64,000 nt of DNA from Vulcaniibacterium tengchongense (lineage in GTDB: Bacteria; Pseudomonadota; Gammaproteobacteria; Xanthomonadales; Xanthomonadaceae). The position numbers and the translations under genes are program-made. The notes beneath the pieces are model-generated. The model had not been told where the DNA came from. It did no database searches and saw nothing but the letters and a program-made list of their open reading frames with translations. The stretch spans positions 62,001 to 126,000 of the forward strand of contig NZ_RKQN01000001.1 of assembly GCF_003814555.1 (NCBI RefSeq), read 5' to 3'. Below, one piece after another: positions 17,562-26,390 of the stretch (its first letter is position 1; the number at the start of each line of letters is the position of its first letter).

Positions 17562-18629
17562 ATGCGCATCGCCCACATCGCCCCGTTGTACGAGTCCGTG
17601 CCGCCGCGCCTGTACGGCGGCACCGAACGCATCGTCGCCTACCTGGCGGACGCGCAGGTCGACCTCGGCCACGACGTCACCGTGTTCGCCAGCGGCGACA
17701 GCGCCACGCGCGCGCGCCTGGTCCCTTCGCGCGAATGCGCGATCCGCCTCGATCCGGAACCGCTCAAGTCCGACGTCGCCGCGCACCTGGCGATGCTGCA
17801 CGAGGTCCGCCGCCGCGCGAGCGAGTTCGACGTGCTGCATTTCCACGTCGACCTGTTGCACTTCCCGATGTTCGAGGACATCGCCGAGCGCACCCTGACC
17901 ACGCTGCACGGCCGCCTCGACCTGGCCGACCTCACCGAAACCTACCGCCGCTGGCCGCGCTACCCGCTGGTGTCGATCTCCGACCAGCAGCGCCTGCCGC
18001 TGCGCTTCGCCAAGTGGATCGGCACGGTGCACCACGGCCTGCCCAAGGACCTGCTGGCGCCGGTGCCGTCGCCCAGCGATGGCTACCTGGCCTTCCTCGG
18101 CCGCATCTCGCCGGAGAAACGCCCCGACCGCGCGATCGCCATCGCGCGCGACGCCGGCGTGCCGCTGCGCGTCGCCGCCAAGGTCGACGTGGCCGACCGG
18201 GTGTACTACCACGACCGGATCGAGCCGATGCTGGACGGCAGCGGCGTGACCTTCATCGGCGAGATCGGCGAGGCCGACAAGCGCGGCTTCCTCGGCAACG
18301 CGCGCGCGCTGCTGTTCCCGATCGACTGGCCGGAGCCGTTCGGCCTGGTGATGATCGAGGCGATGGCCTGCGGCACGCCGGTGATCGCCTGGAACCGCGG
18401 CTCGGTGCGCGAGGTCATCGACCACGGCGTGACCGGCTTCATCGTCGAGTCGCACGAGCAGGCGGTGGAGGCGGTGAAGCGGCTGCCGGAGCTGGACCGC
18501 GCCGAGATCCGGCGCGTGTTCGAGCGGCGCTTCTCGGCGTCGGTGATGGCGCAGCGCTACCTCGACCTGTACCGGCGCCTGGCCGGCGCGTCGTCGCCGC
18601 CGGAGCGGAACCTGGCCCGCATCGCCTGA
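17562..18629 (+). CDS. GT-B glycosyltransferase (group 1, GT4-like)
   Basis: This 355-residue retaining glycosyltransferase has the two Rossmann halves of the GT-B fold. MRIAHIAPLYESVPPRLYGGTERIV gives the acceptor-side glycine loop and FLGRISPEKRPDRAI starts the donor domain. FPIDWPEPFGLVMIEAMACGTPVIAWNRGSVREVI holds the E-x7-E nucleotide-sugar motif. GGAG lies 12 bases before the ATG. It sits 26 bases after hsp20 and 19 before the amylo-glucosidase gene. The sugar donor and acceptor cannot be read; the neighbour suggests an alpha-glucan role. Confidence 0.88.
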   Translation: MRIAHIAPLYESVPPRLYGGTERIVAYLADAQVDLGHDVTVFASGDSATRARLVPSRECAIRLDPEPLKSDVAAHLAMLHEVRRRASEFDVLHFHVDLLHFPMFEDIAERTLTTLHGRLDLADLTETYRRWPRYPLVSISDQQRLPLRFAKWIGTVHHGLPKDLLAPVPSPSDGYLAFLGRISPEKRPDRAIAIARDAGVPLRVAAKVDVADRVYYHDRIEPMLDGSGVTFIGEIGEADKRGFLGNARALLFPIDWPEPFGLVMIEAMACGTPVIAWNRGSVREVIDHGVTGFIVESHEQAVEAVKRLPELDRAEIRRVFERRFSASVMAQRYLDLYRRLAGASSPPERNLARIA

Positions 18630-18648
18630 GCACGCGGGTCCGCCACGC

Positions 18649-20760
18649 ATGCCGACCACGATTCCGGGCGCCAGCCAAGCCAGCTATTCGCTCAAGGACG
18701 GCGACACCTTCTTGGTCTGCGACGCGCTGGGCGACATCAGCGGCGAGGGCGACGGGCTGTTCCACGAGGGCACCCGCACGCTCTCGCGGCTGCGCCTGCG
18801 GCTGGACGGCGACTCGCCGACCCTGCTCAGCGCCGCGATCGCGCAGGACAAGGTGCTGTTCAACGCGCACCTGACCAACCGGCCGCTGCCGCCGATCGGC
18901 GGCAACCCGGCGGCGCAGGGCGTGATCCACATCGAGCGCACGCGCTTCCTCTGGAAGGGACGCCTGTACGAGAGCATCGCCTGCACGAACTACGCCGAGA
19001 ACGACGTGTTCGTGCCGCTGCAGATCGAATTCGGCGCCGACTTCCGCGACCTGTTCGAAGTGCGCGGGCTGGAGCGCGCCGCGCGCGGCCGCTTCCCGCC
19101 GGCGGAGTTCGACACCGATGCCGTGGTGCTGCGCTACGACGGCCTGGACGGCGTCGCGCGCAGCACCACGATCGCGTTCTCGGAGGCGCCGACCGCGCTG
19201 ACCGAGAACGCGGTGCGCTTCGAGCGCTGGCTGCCGCCGCGGCGCCAGTTCGAGTTGTACCTGGAGATCGGCGCCGAGCTGCAGCGGCCCGGCCGCGAGC
19301 GTTTCCGCACCGCGGCGATCCGGGCCCGGCGCGCGCTGCGCGCGCGCCGCCGCTCCGGCGCGCGATTGCGCGGCGGCGGCCTGCTGTTCGACGCATGGCT
19401 GGAGCGGTCGCGCATCGACATCGCCCTGCTCGCCAGCGACCTGCCGTCGGGCCCGTACCCCTACGCCGGCATCCCCTGGTTCTCGACGCCGTTCGGGCGC
19501 GACGCGGTGATCACCGCGCTGCAGACCCTGTGGATCGACCCGGCGCTGGCGCGCGGCGTGCTGGCGTTCCTCGCCGAGCGCCAGGCGCGCGAGGAGTCCG
19601 CGTTCCGGGATTCCGCGCCGGGCAAGATCATGCACGAGGCGCGCAAGGGCGAGATGGCGGCGCTCGGCGAGGTGCCGTTCGGGCTGTACTACGGCGGCGT
19701 CGACACCACGCCGCTGTTCGTGCTGCTGGCCGGCGAGTACTTCACGCGCGACGGCGACCGCGCCTTCCTCGACGCGCTGTGGCCGGCGCTGCTCGAGGCC
19801 ACCGCCTGGATCGAGCGCAACTGCGACGCCGACGCGGACGGCCTGCTCAGCTATGCGCGCGGGGAGGCCACCGGCCTGGCCAACCAAGGCTGGAAGGACA
19901 GCGACGACTCGGTGTTCCACGAGGATGGCCGCATGCCGGTGGGGCCGATCGCGCTGGTCGAGGTGCAGGGCTACGCGTTCGCCGCGCTGCAGGCGATGGC
20001 CGAACTGTCGCGGTTGCGCGGCGACCTGGAGGGCGCGTTGCGCTGGCGCGCGCGCGCCGAACGCATCCGCACCGTGGTCGAGGCCCGCTTCTGGGACGAG
20101 GCGCTCGATTTCTACGCGCTGGCCCGCGACGGCGAAGGGCGGATGTGCCGGGTGCGCGCCTCCAATCCGGGGCACCTGCTGTACGTCGGCCTGCCCGACC
20201 CGAACCGCGCGCAGCGGGTGATCGCGCACCTGTGCTCGCCGGCGTTCGACAACGGCTGGGGCGTGCGCACGCTGGCCTCGGACCAGCCGCGCTACAACCC
20301 GATGTCCTACCACAACGGCTCGGTGTGGCCGCACGACGTGGCGTTGTGCGCGGCGGGCATGGCCCGTTACGGCGCGCGCCGCCAGGCGATGCGCCTGCTC
20401 GGCGAGGTGTTCGAGGCCGCGACCCACTTCGGCATGCGCCTGCCGGAACTGTTCTGCGGCTTTCCGCGGATGACCGGCGAGCCGCCGATCGCGTATCCGG
20501 TGGCCTGCCTGCCGCAGGCCTGGTCGGCCGGTTCGGTGTTCATGCTGCTGCAGGCCTGCCTGGGCCTGCGGGTGGACGCCTGGCGCGGCGAGATCACGGT
20601 CGACCACCCGCACCTGCCCTGGGGCGTGGACCGCCTGCGGGTGGAGCGGCTGGACGTGGGCGGTACCCGCGTCGACCTGATGTTCGAACGCGTCGGCGAC
20701 CACGTGCTGGCCGCACGCGTCGGCGGCGCCCGCGACGTGGCGGTGACGGTGCGGATGTAG
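18649..20760 (+). CDS. Amylo-alpha-1,6-glucosidase-type glycogen debranching protein
   Basis: The 703-residue protein has an N-terminal beta-rich GDE_N-like domain (YSLKDGDTFLVCDALGDISGEGDGLFHEGTRTLSRLRL). From about residue 260 it has an (alpha/alpha)6 glucosidase domain with YPYAGIPWFSTPFGRDAVITALQTLW, PFGLYYGGVDTTPLFV and GLANQGWKDSDDSVFHEDG. YNPMSYHNGSVWPHDVAL is typical of the GH15-like glucanase active site. Such proteins act on alpha-1,6 branches or related glucosides. With Hsp20 and the glycosyltransferase it forms a three-gene run, probably stress-linked; this is inference. Confidence 0.88.
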   Translation: MPTTIPGASQASYSLKDGDTFLVCDALGDISGEGDGLFHEGTRTLSRLRLRLDGDSPTLLSAAIAQDKVLFNAHLTNRPLPPIGGNPAAQGVIHIERTRFLWKGRLYESIACTNYAENDVFVPLQIEFGADFRDLFEVRGLERAARGRFPPAEFDTDAVVLRYDGLDGVARSTTIAFSEAPTALTENAVRFERWLPPRRQFELYLEIGAELQRPGRERFRTAAIRARRALRARRRSGARLRGGGLLFDAWLERSRIDIALLASDLPSGPYPYAGIPWFSTPFGRDAVITALQTLWIDPALARGVLAFLAERQAREESAFRDSAPGKIMHEARKGEMAALGEVPFGLYYGGVDTTPLFVLLAGEYFTRDGDRAFLDALWPALLEATAWIERNCDADADGLLSYARGEATGLANQGWKDSDDSVFHEDGRMPVGPIALVEVQGYAFAALQAMAELSRLRGDLEGALRWRARAERIRTVVEARFWDEALDFYALARDGEGRMCRVRASNPGHLLYVGLPDPNRAQRVIAHLCSPAFDNGWGVRTLASDQPRYNPMSYHNGSVWPHDVALCAAGMARYGARRQAMRLLGEVFEAATHFGMRLPELFCGFPRMTGEPPIAYPVACLPQAWSAGSVFMLLQACLGLRVDAWRGEITVDHPHLPWGVDRLRVERLDVGGTRVDLMFERVGDHVLAARVGGARDVAVTVRM

Positions 20761-20920
20761 CGGCGCTTCCCGCTGCCGGGAAGAGAGTCCCGGCGCGGCC
20801 GCCGCGGTGAGAGCGAGGGCGGCGCGAATCCGCCGGCGCCGTCGCATCCGCGGCGGGCCGCCGGAGCTCCGCCGCCGCTTCGCGCCGGCCCGGAACCGCA
20901 GCGACGGACGCGCCAACGGA

Positions 20921-20943
20921 AACGGGCCGCGATGCGGCCCGTT
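20921..20943. terminator. Terminator hairpin between the debranching gene and metK
   Basis: A perfect stem AACGGGCCGC / GCGGCCCGTT with GAT loop lies between convergent genes, 36 bases beyond the metK stop. TTTCC follows on the minus side. Confidence 0.6.
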
Positions 20944-20979
20944 CCATTCCTGCACGCGTTCCCCTCGGCGGGGCGGCGC

Positions 20980-22203
20980 TTACTTCTTCAGGCCGGCGTC
21001 CCTGCGCAGCTCCTCGGCCTTGTCGGTCTTCTCCCAGGAGAACGCGGTGGCGGTCTGCTTCTTGCCGGCGGCGTCGACGTAGGACACGTCCTTCGGCTTG
21101 CGGCCGAAATGGCCGTAGGCGGCGGTGTCCTGGTAGATCGGATGGATCAGGTCGAGCATCTTGACGATCCCGTACGGGCGCAGGTCGAAGTGCTTGCGGA
21201 TCAGCTTCTCGATCTTCTCGTCCGGGATCTTGCCGGTGCCGAAGGTGGTGACCGAGATCGAGGTCGGCTCGGCCACGCCGATCGCGTAGCTGACCTGCAC
21301 TTCGCACTTGTCGGCCAGGCCGGCGGCGACGATGTTCTTGGCGACGTAGCGCGCGGCGTACGCGGCCGAGCGGTCGACCTTGGACGGGTCCTTGCCGGAG
21401 AAGGCGCCGCCGCCGTGGCGGGCCATGCCGCCGTAGGTGTCGACGATGATCTTGCGGCCGGTCAGGCCGCAGTCGCCCACCGGGCCGCCGATCACGAAGA
21501 TGCCGGTCGGGTTGATGTGCACCTTGTTCTTCGGCAGCGACTCCAGCCACTTCTTCGGCAGCACCGGGCGCAGGATGTGTTCGTACACGCCCTCGACCAG
21601 GTCCTTGTGCTTGATGCCCGGGTCGTGCTGGGTGGACAGCACCACGGCGTCGAGGCCGACCACCTTGTGCTCGCCGTCGTAGCGCAGGGTCACCTGGCTC
21701 TTCGCGTCCGGGCGCAGCCACGGCAGCGGCGAGTTCTTCTTCTTGCGGATCTTGGCCTGCTGCTCGACCAGGCGATGGCTGTAGTAGATCGGCGCGGGCA
21801 TGAACTCCGGCGCCTCGTTGCAGGCGTAGCCGAACATCAGGCCCTGGTCGCCGGCGCCCTGTTCCTCCGGCTTCTTGCGGTCCACGCCCGCGGCGATGTC
21901 CGGCGACTGCTTGCCGAGCATGTTGATGATCGCGCAGGTGTGGCCGTCGAAGCCGACGTTGGAGTTGTCGTAGCCGATCTCGTTGATGATGCGGCGCGCC
22001 AGCGCCTCGATGTCGACCCACGCGGTGGTGGTGACCTCGCCGGCGACGATGGCGGCACCGGTCTTCACCAGCGTCTCGCAGGCCACGCGCGCGCGCTTGT
22101 CCTGGGCCAGGATGGCGTCGAGGACGGCGTCGGAGATCTGGTCGGCGATCTTGTCCGGATGGCCTTCGGACACCGATTCGGAGGTGAACAGGTAGCTGGA
22201 CAT
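20980..22203 (-). CDS. metK: S-adenosylmethionine synthetase MetK
   Basis: MetK makes SAM from methionine and ATP. The 407-residue protein is slightly longer than the usual 380-400. It shows [37 protein letters not shown], the loop [18 protein letters not shown] and [12 protein letters not shown]. The C-terminal [31 protein letters not shown] resembles other Xanthomonadaceae enzymes. A TATCAT box and a palindrome lie in the 45 bases upstream. Confidence 0.97.
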   Translation of the reverse strand: MSSYLFTSESVSEGHPDKIADQISDAVLDAILAQDKRARVACETLVKTGAAIVAGEVTTTAWVDIEALARRIINEIGYDNSNVGFDGHTCAIINMLGKQSPDIAAGVDRKKPEEQGAGDQGLMFGYACNEAPEFMPAPIYYSHRLVEQQAKIRKKKNSPLPWLRPDAKSQVTLRYDGEHKVVGLDAVVLSTQHDPGIKHKDLVEGVYEHILRPVLPKKWLESLPKNKVHINPTGIFVIGGPVGDCGLTGRKIIVDTYGGMARHGGGAFSGKDPSKVDRSAAYAARYVAKNIVAAGLADKCEVQVSYAIGVAEPTSISVTTFGTGKIPDEKIEKLIRKHFDLRPYGIVKMLDLIHPIYQDTAAYGHFGRKPKDVSYVDAAGKKQTATAFSWEKTDKAEELRRDAGLKK

Positions 22204-22208
22204 CGAGG

Positions 22209-22233
22209 CTTTATCCTCGTATTCGGATGAAAG
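22209..22233 (-). promoter_or_regulatory. Palindrome in the metK 5' UTR, possible operator
   Basis: CTTTATCC-N8-GGATGAAAG is an imperfect inverted repeat starting six bases before the metK ATG. It shares the TTCATC/GAT-AA core with the metF operator. A TATCAT -10-like box lies just upstream (22245-22250). Confidence 0.35.
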
Positions 22234-22250
22234 GATGGCGGCGCATGATA

Positions 22251-22560
22251 CAGCCTCGGCCGCGTCGGCGCATTCTGCGTCATCCGCCGCCGGCCCGGGG
22301 TTAGCCCGCGTTTAACGAACCGCGCCGGCCCTTCCTCGCCACGGCTTCCCGCCGGCGGGCGCGGTTCGTACGGAAAGGCGAGGCGGGCGATGCCTCGCGC
22401 GTCCCCGGCCGTCTGCGGATCGCATCCGCCAATCCGCCATCGGTGGCGGATGCCCGGGCGCTTGTCACGCCGCTGTCGCCATCCGGACAACTCGCTGTCG
22501 CCGGCGCGGCGCAGGCTGCGCGCCGAGACGATCCCTGCCGGGGCGCCCCGCGAAGCCCGC
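22251..22560. other. Spacer between divergent metK and the acyltransferase gene
   Basis: No gene is supported here. A frame opens from 22390, but the residues before 22561 do not resemble the acyltransferase family. The notable item is a perfect 12-base inverted repeat, ACGAACCGCGCC / GGCGCGGTTCGT, at 22315-22326 and 22358-22369. Confidence 0.4.
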
Positions 22561-24270
22561 ATGCTGCAGTTCGAACACCGCCTGCAAGAGCGCTTTCCGC
22601 AATGGTTCCGCGGCCGCCGCGCCGCGCTGGCGCGGCCGCTGCTGCGCACGATCGGGCGCTGGTCGCGGCTGGACGAGGTCGAGCAGTTCCTGCGCGACAA
22701 CGGCCACCTGCGCGACTTCGCCTTCGTCGGCGCGGCGCTGGACCACCTGCAGGTGCGCTACCTGGCCGAGCCGGAGGAAGTCCGCCGGATTCCCGAGCGC
22801 GGCCGCCTGCTGATCGTCGCCAACCATCCTTCCGGCGCGCTCGACGCGCTGGCGCTGCTCGACCTGGTCGGCAGGGTGCGGCCGGACGTGAAGATCGTCG
22901 CCAACGACCTGCTCTGCGCGCTGCAGCCGCTGTCGGGCCTGCTGCTGCCGGTGCGCATCCTCGGCGGGCGCCCGGGCGCCGACAGCCTGCAGGCGATCGA
23001 GGCGGCGTTGCGCGCCGAGCAATGCGTGATCGTGTTCCCCGCCGGCGAGGTCGCGCGCTTCGGCCTGCGCGGCGTCACCGACGGACGCTGGCGGCGCGGC
23101 TTCCTGCGTTTCGCGCGCACGACCGGCGCGCCGGTGCTGCCGGTGCGGATCGAGGCGCGCAATTCGGCGCTGTTCTACGGCGCCTCGGCGCTGTTCAAGC
23201 CGGCCGGCACCGCGCTGCTGGCGCGCGAGATGTTCGCCCGCCGCGCGCGCCGGCTGGCGCTGCGCATCGGCCGGCCGCTGACCCTGCCCGCGCGGGGCGA
23301 CGCGCGCGCGCTGCTGCGCGCGGTGCGGCGCGAGCTGTACGCGATCGGCACGCCGCGCGAGCGCGCGCACGGGCCGGAGGCGCTGGTCGAGGCGGTCGAC
23401 CCGGCGGACGTGCGCGCCGGGGTCGAAGGCATGGAACTGCTCGGCCGCACCTTCGACGGCAAGCAGATCCGCGTCGGCCGGTTGCCGACCGGATCGCCGC
23501 TGCTGCGCGAGATCGGCCGCCTGCGCGAGCTGACCTTCCGCGCGGTCGGCGAGGGCACCGGCCAGCGCCTGGACGTGGACGTGTACGACGCCTGGTACGA
23601 GCACATCGTGCTGTGGGACGAGGACGCGGCCCGGATCGCCGGCGCCTACCGCATCGCCCGCGGCGCGCGGGTGCTGGCCGAGCGCGGGCTCGGCGGGCTC
23701 TACACCGCCTCGCTGTTCCGCTACGCCGACGATGCGATCCCGCGCATCGCCGCCGGCATGGAGCTGGGCCGCAGCTTCGTCGCGCCGGAGTACTGGGGCA
23801 GCCGCAGCATCGACTACCTGTGGCAGGGCATCGGCGCCTACCTGCGCCGGCATCCGGGCGTGCGCTACCTGTTCGGGCCGGTGTCGATCAGCGCCGCGCT
23901 GCCGGCGGAGGCGCGCGAGCAGATCGTCGCCTACTACCAGCGCTACTACGGCAGCGCCGAGGCCTGCGCGCAGTCGCGGCGGCCGTTCGCCTACCGCGCC
24001 GCGCCGCCGCGGTTCGACGCGCTCGACGCCGCCACCGCCTTCCGGGTGCTGAAGAACAACCTCGACGCGCTAGGGGCGAGCCTGCCGATGCTGTACAAGC
24101 AGTACACCGAACTGTGCGAGCCGGGCGGCGCGCGCTTCCTCGCCTTCGGCGTCGATCCGGACTTCAGCGACGCGGTGGACGGCCTGATCGAGGTCGATCT
24201 GCACCGGCTGCGGCCGAGGAAGCGCGAGCGCTATCTCGGCGCCGCGGCGGCCGCCGAGGTGGCGGCGTGA
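22561..24270 (+). CDS. OlsF-like bifunctional acyltransferase (ornithine-lipid type)
   Basis: The 569-residue protein joins two acyltransferase domains. The first (about 60-270) is PlsC/OlsA-like with LLIVANHPSGALDALALLDL, IFPAGEVAR and TGAPVLPVRIEA. The second (about 300-560) is an OlsB-like GNAT domain with RLPTGSPLLREIGRLRELTFRAVGEGTG, DVYDAWYEHIVLWDED and YLFGPVSISA. It ends AFGVDPDFSDAVDGLIEVDL. This matches OlsF of Serratia, which makes phosphorus-free ornithine lipids in one protein. Assignment is by domain order; the acyl acceptor is unproven. The stop overlaps the next start as GTGA. Confidence 0.8.
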   Translation: MLQFEHRLQERFPQWFRGRRAALARPLLRTIGRWSRLDEVEQFLRDNGHLRDFAFVGAALDHLQVRYLAEPEEVRRIPERGRLLIVANHPSGALDALALLDLVGRVRPDVKIVANDLLCALQPLSGLLLPVRILGGRPGADSLQAIEAALRAEQCVIVFPAGEVARFGLRGVTDGRWRRGFLRFARTTGAPVLPVRIEARNSALFYGASALFKPAGTALLAREMFARRARRLALRIGRPLTLPARGDARALLRAVRRELYAIGTPRERAHGPEALVEAVDPADVRAGVEGMELLGRTFDGKQIRVGRLPTGSPLLREIGRLRELTFRAVGEGTGQRLDVDVYDAWYEHIVLWDEDAARIAGAYRIARGARVLAERGLGGLYTASLFRYADDAIPRIAAGMELGRSFVAPEYWGSRSIDYLWQGIGAYLRRHPGVRYLFGPVSISAALPAEAREQIVAYYQRYYGSAEACAQSRRPFAYRAAPPRFDALDAATAFRVLKNNLDALGASLPMLYKQYTELCEPGGARFLAFGVDPDFSDAVDGLIEVDLHRLRPRKRERYLGAAAAAEVAA

Positions 24271-25196
24271 TCGCCGCCCTCGCTCGCGCGGCGGGCAGGG
24301 GCGGCGCGACGCGGAGCGTCTTCGTCCCCGCGAAGCCGGGCGGCGGGCCCGCGCGCCGCTCCGGCGCGCGCCGGAGCGCGGCGGAGATCGCGCCGCACCG
24401 CCGCGCGGTGTTTCTGTCCGACGTGCATCTCGGCTCCAAGCACTGCCATGCCGCCGAACTGGCCGAGTTCCTCGCCGGCCTGCGCTGCGACCGCCTGTAC
24501 CTGGTCGGCGACATCGTCGACCTGTGGTGGATGGCGCAGCGGCGCGCGCGCTGGAGCGCGGCGCACAACCGGGTGGTCGAGGCGCTGCACGCGTTGCGCC
24601 GCGCCGGCACCGAGATCGTCTACGTGCCCGGCAACCACGACCGCCCGATCCGGCGCTTCTGCGGCCTGGCGCTGCCGCGCATGCGCGTGCGCCGGCGCCT
24701 GGTGCACGCCACCGCCGACGGCCGCCGCCTGCTGGTGGTGCACGGCGACGACTACGACGCGGTCACCCATTTCGGCGGCCTGCAGGAGCGGCTCGGCGAC
24801 TGGCTGTACTACCGCATCCTCAGTGGCAACCGCCTGCTGAACCACGCCCGCCGCGCCTGCGGCCTGCGCTACTGGTCGCTGGCCGAGTTCCTCAAGCGGC
24901 GCAGCGGCGCCGCCGAGCGCTACATCGCCCGCTTCGTCCAGGCCGGGCTGGACGACGCGCGCCGGCGCGGCCTGGATGGCATCGTCTGCGGCCACATCCA
25001 CCGCGCCGCGCTGTGCGAGCGCGAGGGCCTGATCTACGCCAACGACGGCGACTGGGTCGAAAGCCTGACCGCCTTGGCCGAGGATCCGGACGGCACCCTG
25101 CGCCTGCTCGCCCACACCGGCGAAACGCTGGCCGAACTGCCGGCGCGGGCGGCGTCCGGCCCGGCCGCGCCCCGCGCGCTGCCGCACGCGGCCTGA
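24267..25196 (+). CDS. LpxH-like metallophosphoesterase (UDP-2,3-diacylglucosamine diphosphatase family)
   Basis: The 309-residue protein is a calcineurin-like phosphoesterase. Metal-binding motifs are FLSDVHLGSKHCHAAEL, LVGDIVDLWWM, YVPGNHDRPI, LLVVHGDDYDAVTHF and VCGHIHRA. The LpxH subgroup hydrolyses UDP-2,3-diacylglucosamine in lipid A synthesis, but this paralogue family often sits with lipid acyltransferases and may act on another lipid. I used the GTG at 24267, which overlaps the OlsF-like stop (GTGA). The first 45 residues are basic and probably not part of the fold. Confidence 0.85.
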   Translation: MIAALARAAGRGGATRSVFVPAKPGGGPARRSGARRSAAEIAPHRRAVFLSDVHLGSKHCHAAELAEFLAGLRCDRLYLVGDIVDLWWMAQRRARWSAAHNRVVEALHALRRAGTEIVYVPGNHDRPIRRFCGLALPRMRVRRRLVHATADGRRLLVVHGDDYDAVTHFGGLQERLGDWLYYRILSGNRLLNHARRACGLRYWSLAEFLKRRSGAAERYIARFVQAGLDDARRRGLDGIVCGHIHRAALCEREGLIYANDGDWVESLTALAEDPDGTLRLLAHTGETLAELPARAASGPAAPRALPHAA

Positions 25197-25301
25197 GACG
25201 CGCACCGCGCCGCCATCGCGGCGGGCGCGCGAGGCGGCATGGCCGGCGGCCCGGCGCTTCCGGGTATTCCGGCCCGCGACCCGGGCTGCTAGCTTCCGCA
25301 C

Positions 25302-26390
25302 ATGGACTCGTTGACCCAGATCGTGCTCGGCGCGGCCGTGGCCGCCGTCATCGCCCCGCCGCAACACCGCCGCGCCGCGCTGCTCGCCGGCGCCGCGCTC
25401 GGCACCCTGCCGGACCTCGACGTGCTGCCGGTCAACCTGATCACCGACGACCCGGTCGCGCGCATGACCTGGCACCGCGGCGTCAGCCATTCATTGCTGG
25501 TGCTGCCGTTCGTGGCCTGGGCGGTCTGGGCCTGGTGCCGCTCGCGCGGCGGCCGCGTCGCGCAGGCGCCGCGGCGCTGGTTCTGGGCGATCCAGCTGGC
25601 GCTGCTGACCCACCCGCTGCTGGACGCGTTCACCGTCTACGGCACCCAGTTGCTGTGGCCGTTGCCGTTCCGGCCGGCGATGTGGTCGAGCGTGTTCATC
25701 ATCGACCCGCTGTACACGATATGGCTGCTGTTCGGCTGCGCGGCGGCCTGGTTCGCGCGCGCGCGGCCGTGGGCGCAGAAGGCGCTGGTGCTCGCGCTGG
25801 CCCTGAGCACGTCGTACCTGGGGCTGTCGCTGCTGGCGAAGGCGAAGATCGAGCGCGACGCCGAGGCCGCGCTCGCCGAACTGAACCTCGCCGACGCGCC
25901 GCGCTTCTCGGTGCCGATGCCGTTCAACATCCTGCTCTGGCGGGTGGTGGCGATGACGCCGGACGGCTTCGTCGAGGGCGAGCGCTCGCTGGCCGCGGAC
26001 CGGGGGCCGATGCGCTTCCGCGCCTACCGCTCGGACGTGCGCGCGCTGGCGCAGGTGTTCGACTATCCGAGCGTGCAGCGCCTGCACTGGTTCAACCGCG
26101 GCTTCATGAAGGCCGAGGCGCGCGACGGCGCGCTGGTGCTGTCGGACCTGCGCATGGGCGCCGAGCCGGACTACAGCTTCCGTTTCGCCGTGGCCGAGCG
26201 CGACGGCGAGGGCTGGCGCGAGATCCCGCCCCGGCAGCTGCAGTGGCCGTGGCAGGCCGGCCGCCGGCTCGGCGCGATGTGGCGGCGCATCTGGCACGAA
26301 CCCGCGGAGGCGCCGGCGCGGGAGGCGGTGGCCGCGGACCTGTCGCGCGTGCCCGCGGGCGCCCGCGCCGGCGCCGGCGCGCAGCGGTGA
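25302..26390 (+). CDS. YdjM-family membrane-bound metal-dependent hydrolase-like protein
   Basis: The 362-residue protein starts MDSLTQIVLGAAVAAVI, the signature of the PF04307/YdjM family, with TLPDLDVLPV and WHRGVSHSLLVLPF holding conserved Asp and His residues in or near membrane helices. Further helices follow (LLTHPLLDAFTVYGTQLLW, FIIDPLYTIWLLFGC, ALVLALALSTSYLGLSLLA). A soluble domain of about 160 residues completes it. The family is annotated as metal-dependent hydrolase; its substrate is unknown. It ends overlapping the ABC ATPase start by GTGA. Confidence 0.85.
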   Translation: MDSLTQIVLGAAVAAVIAPPQHRRAALLAGAALGTLPDLDVLPVNLITDDPVARMTWHRGVSHSLLVLPFVAWAVWAWCRSRGGRVAQAPRRWFWAIQLALLTHPLLDAFTVYGTQLLWPLPFRPAMWSSVFIIDPLYTIWLLFGCAAAWFARARPWAQKALVLALALSTSYLGLSLLAKAKIERDAEAALAELNLADAPRFSVPMPFNILLWRVVAMTPDGFVEGERSLAADRGPMRFRAYRSDVRALAQVFDYPSVQRLHWFNRGFMKAEARDGALVLSDLRMGAEPDYSFRFAVAERDGEGWREIPPRQLQWPWQAGRRLGAMWRRIWHEPAEAPAREAVAADLSRVPAGARAGAGAQR

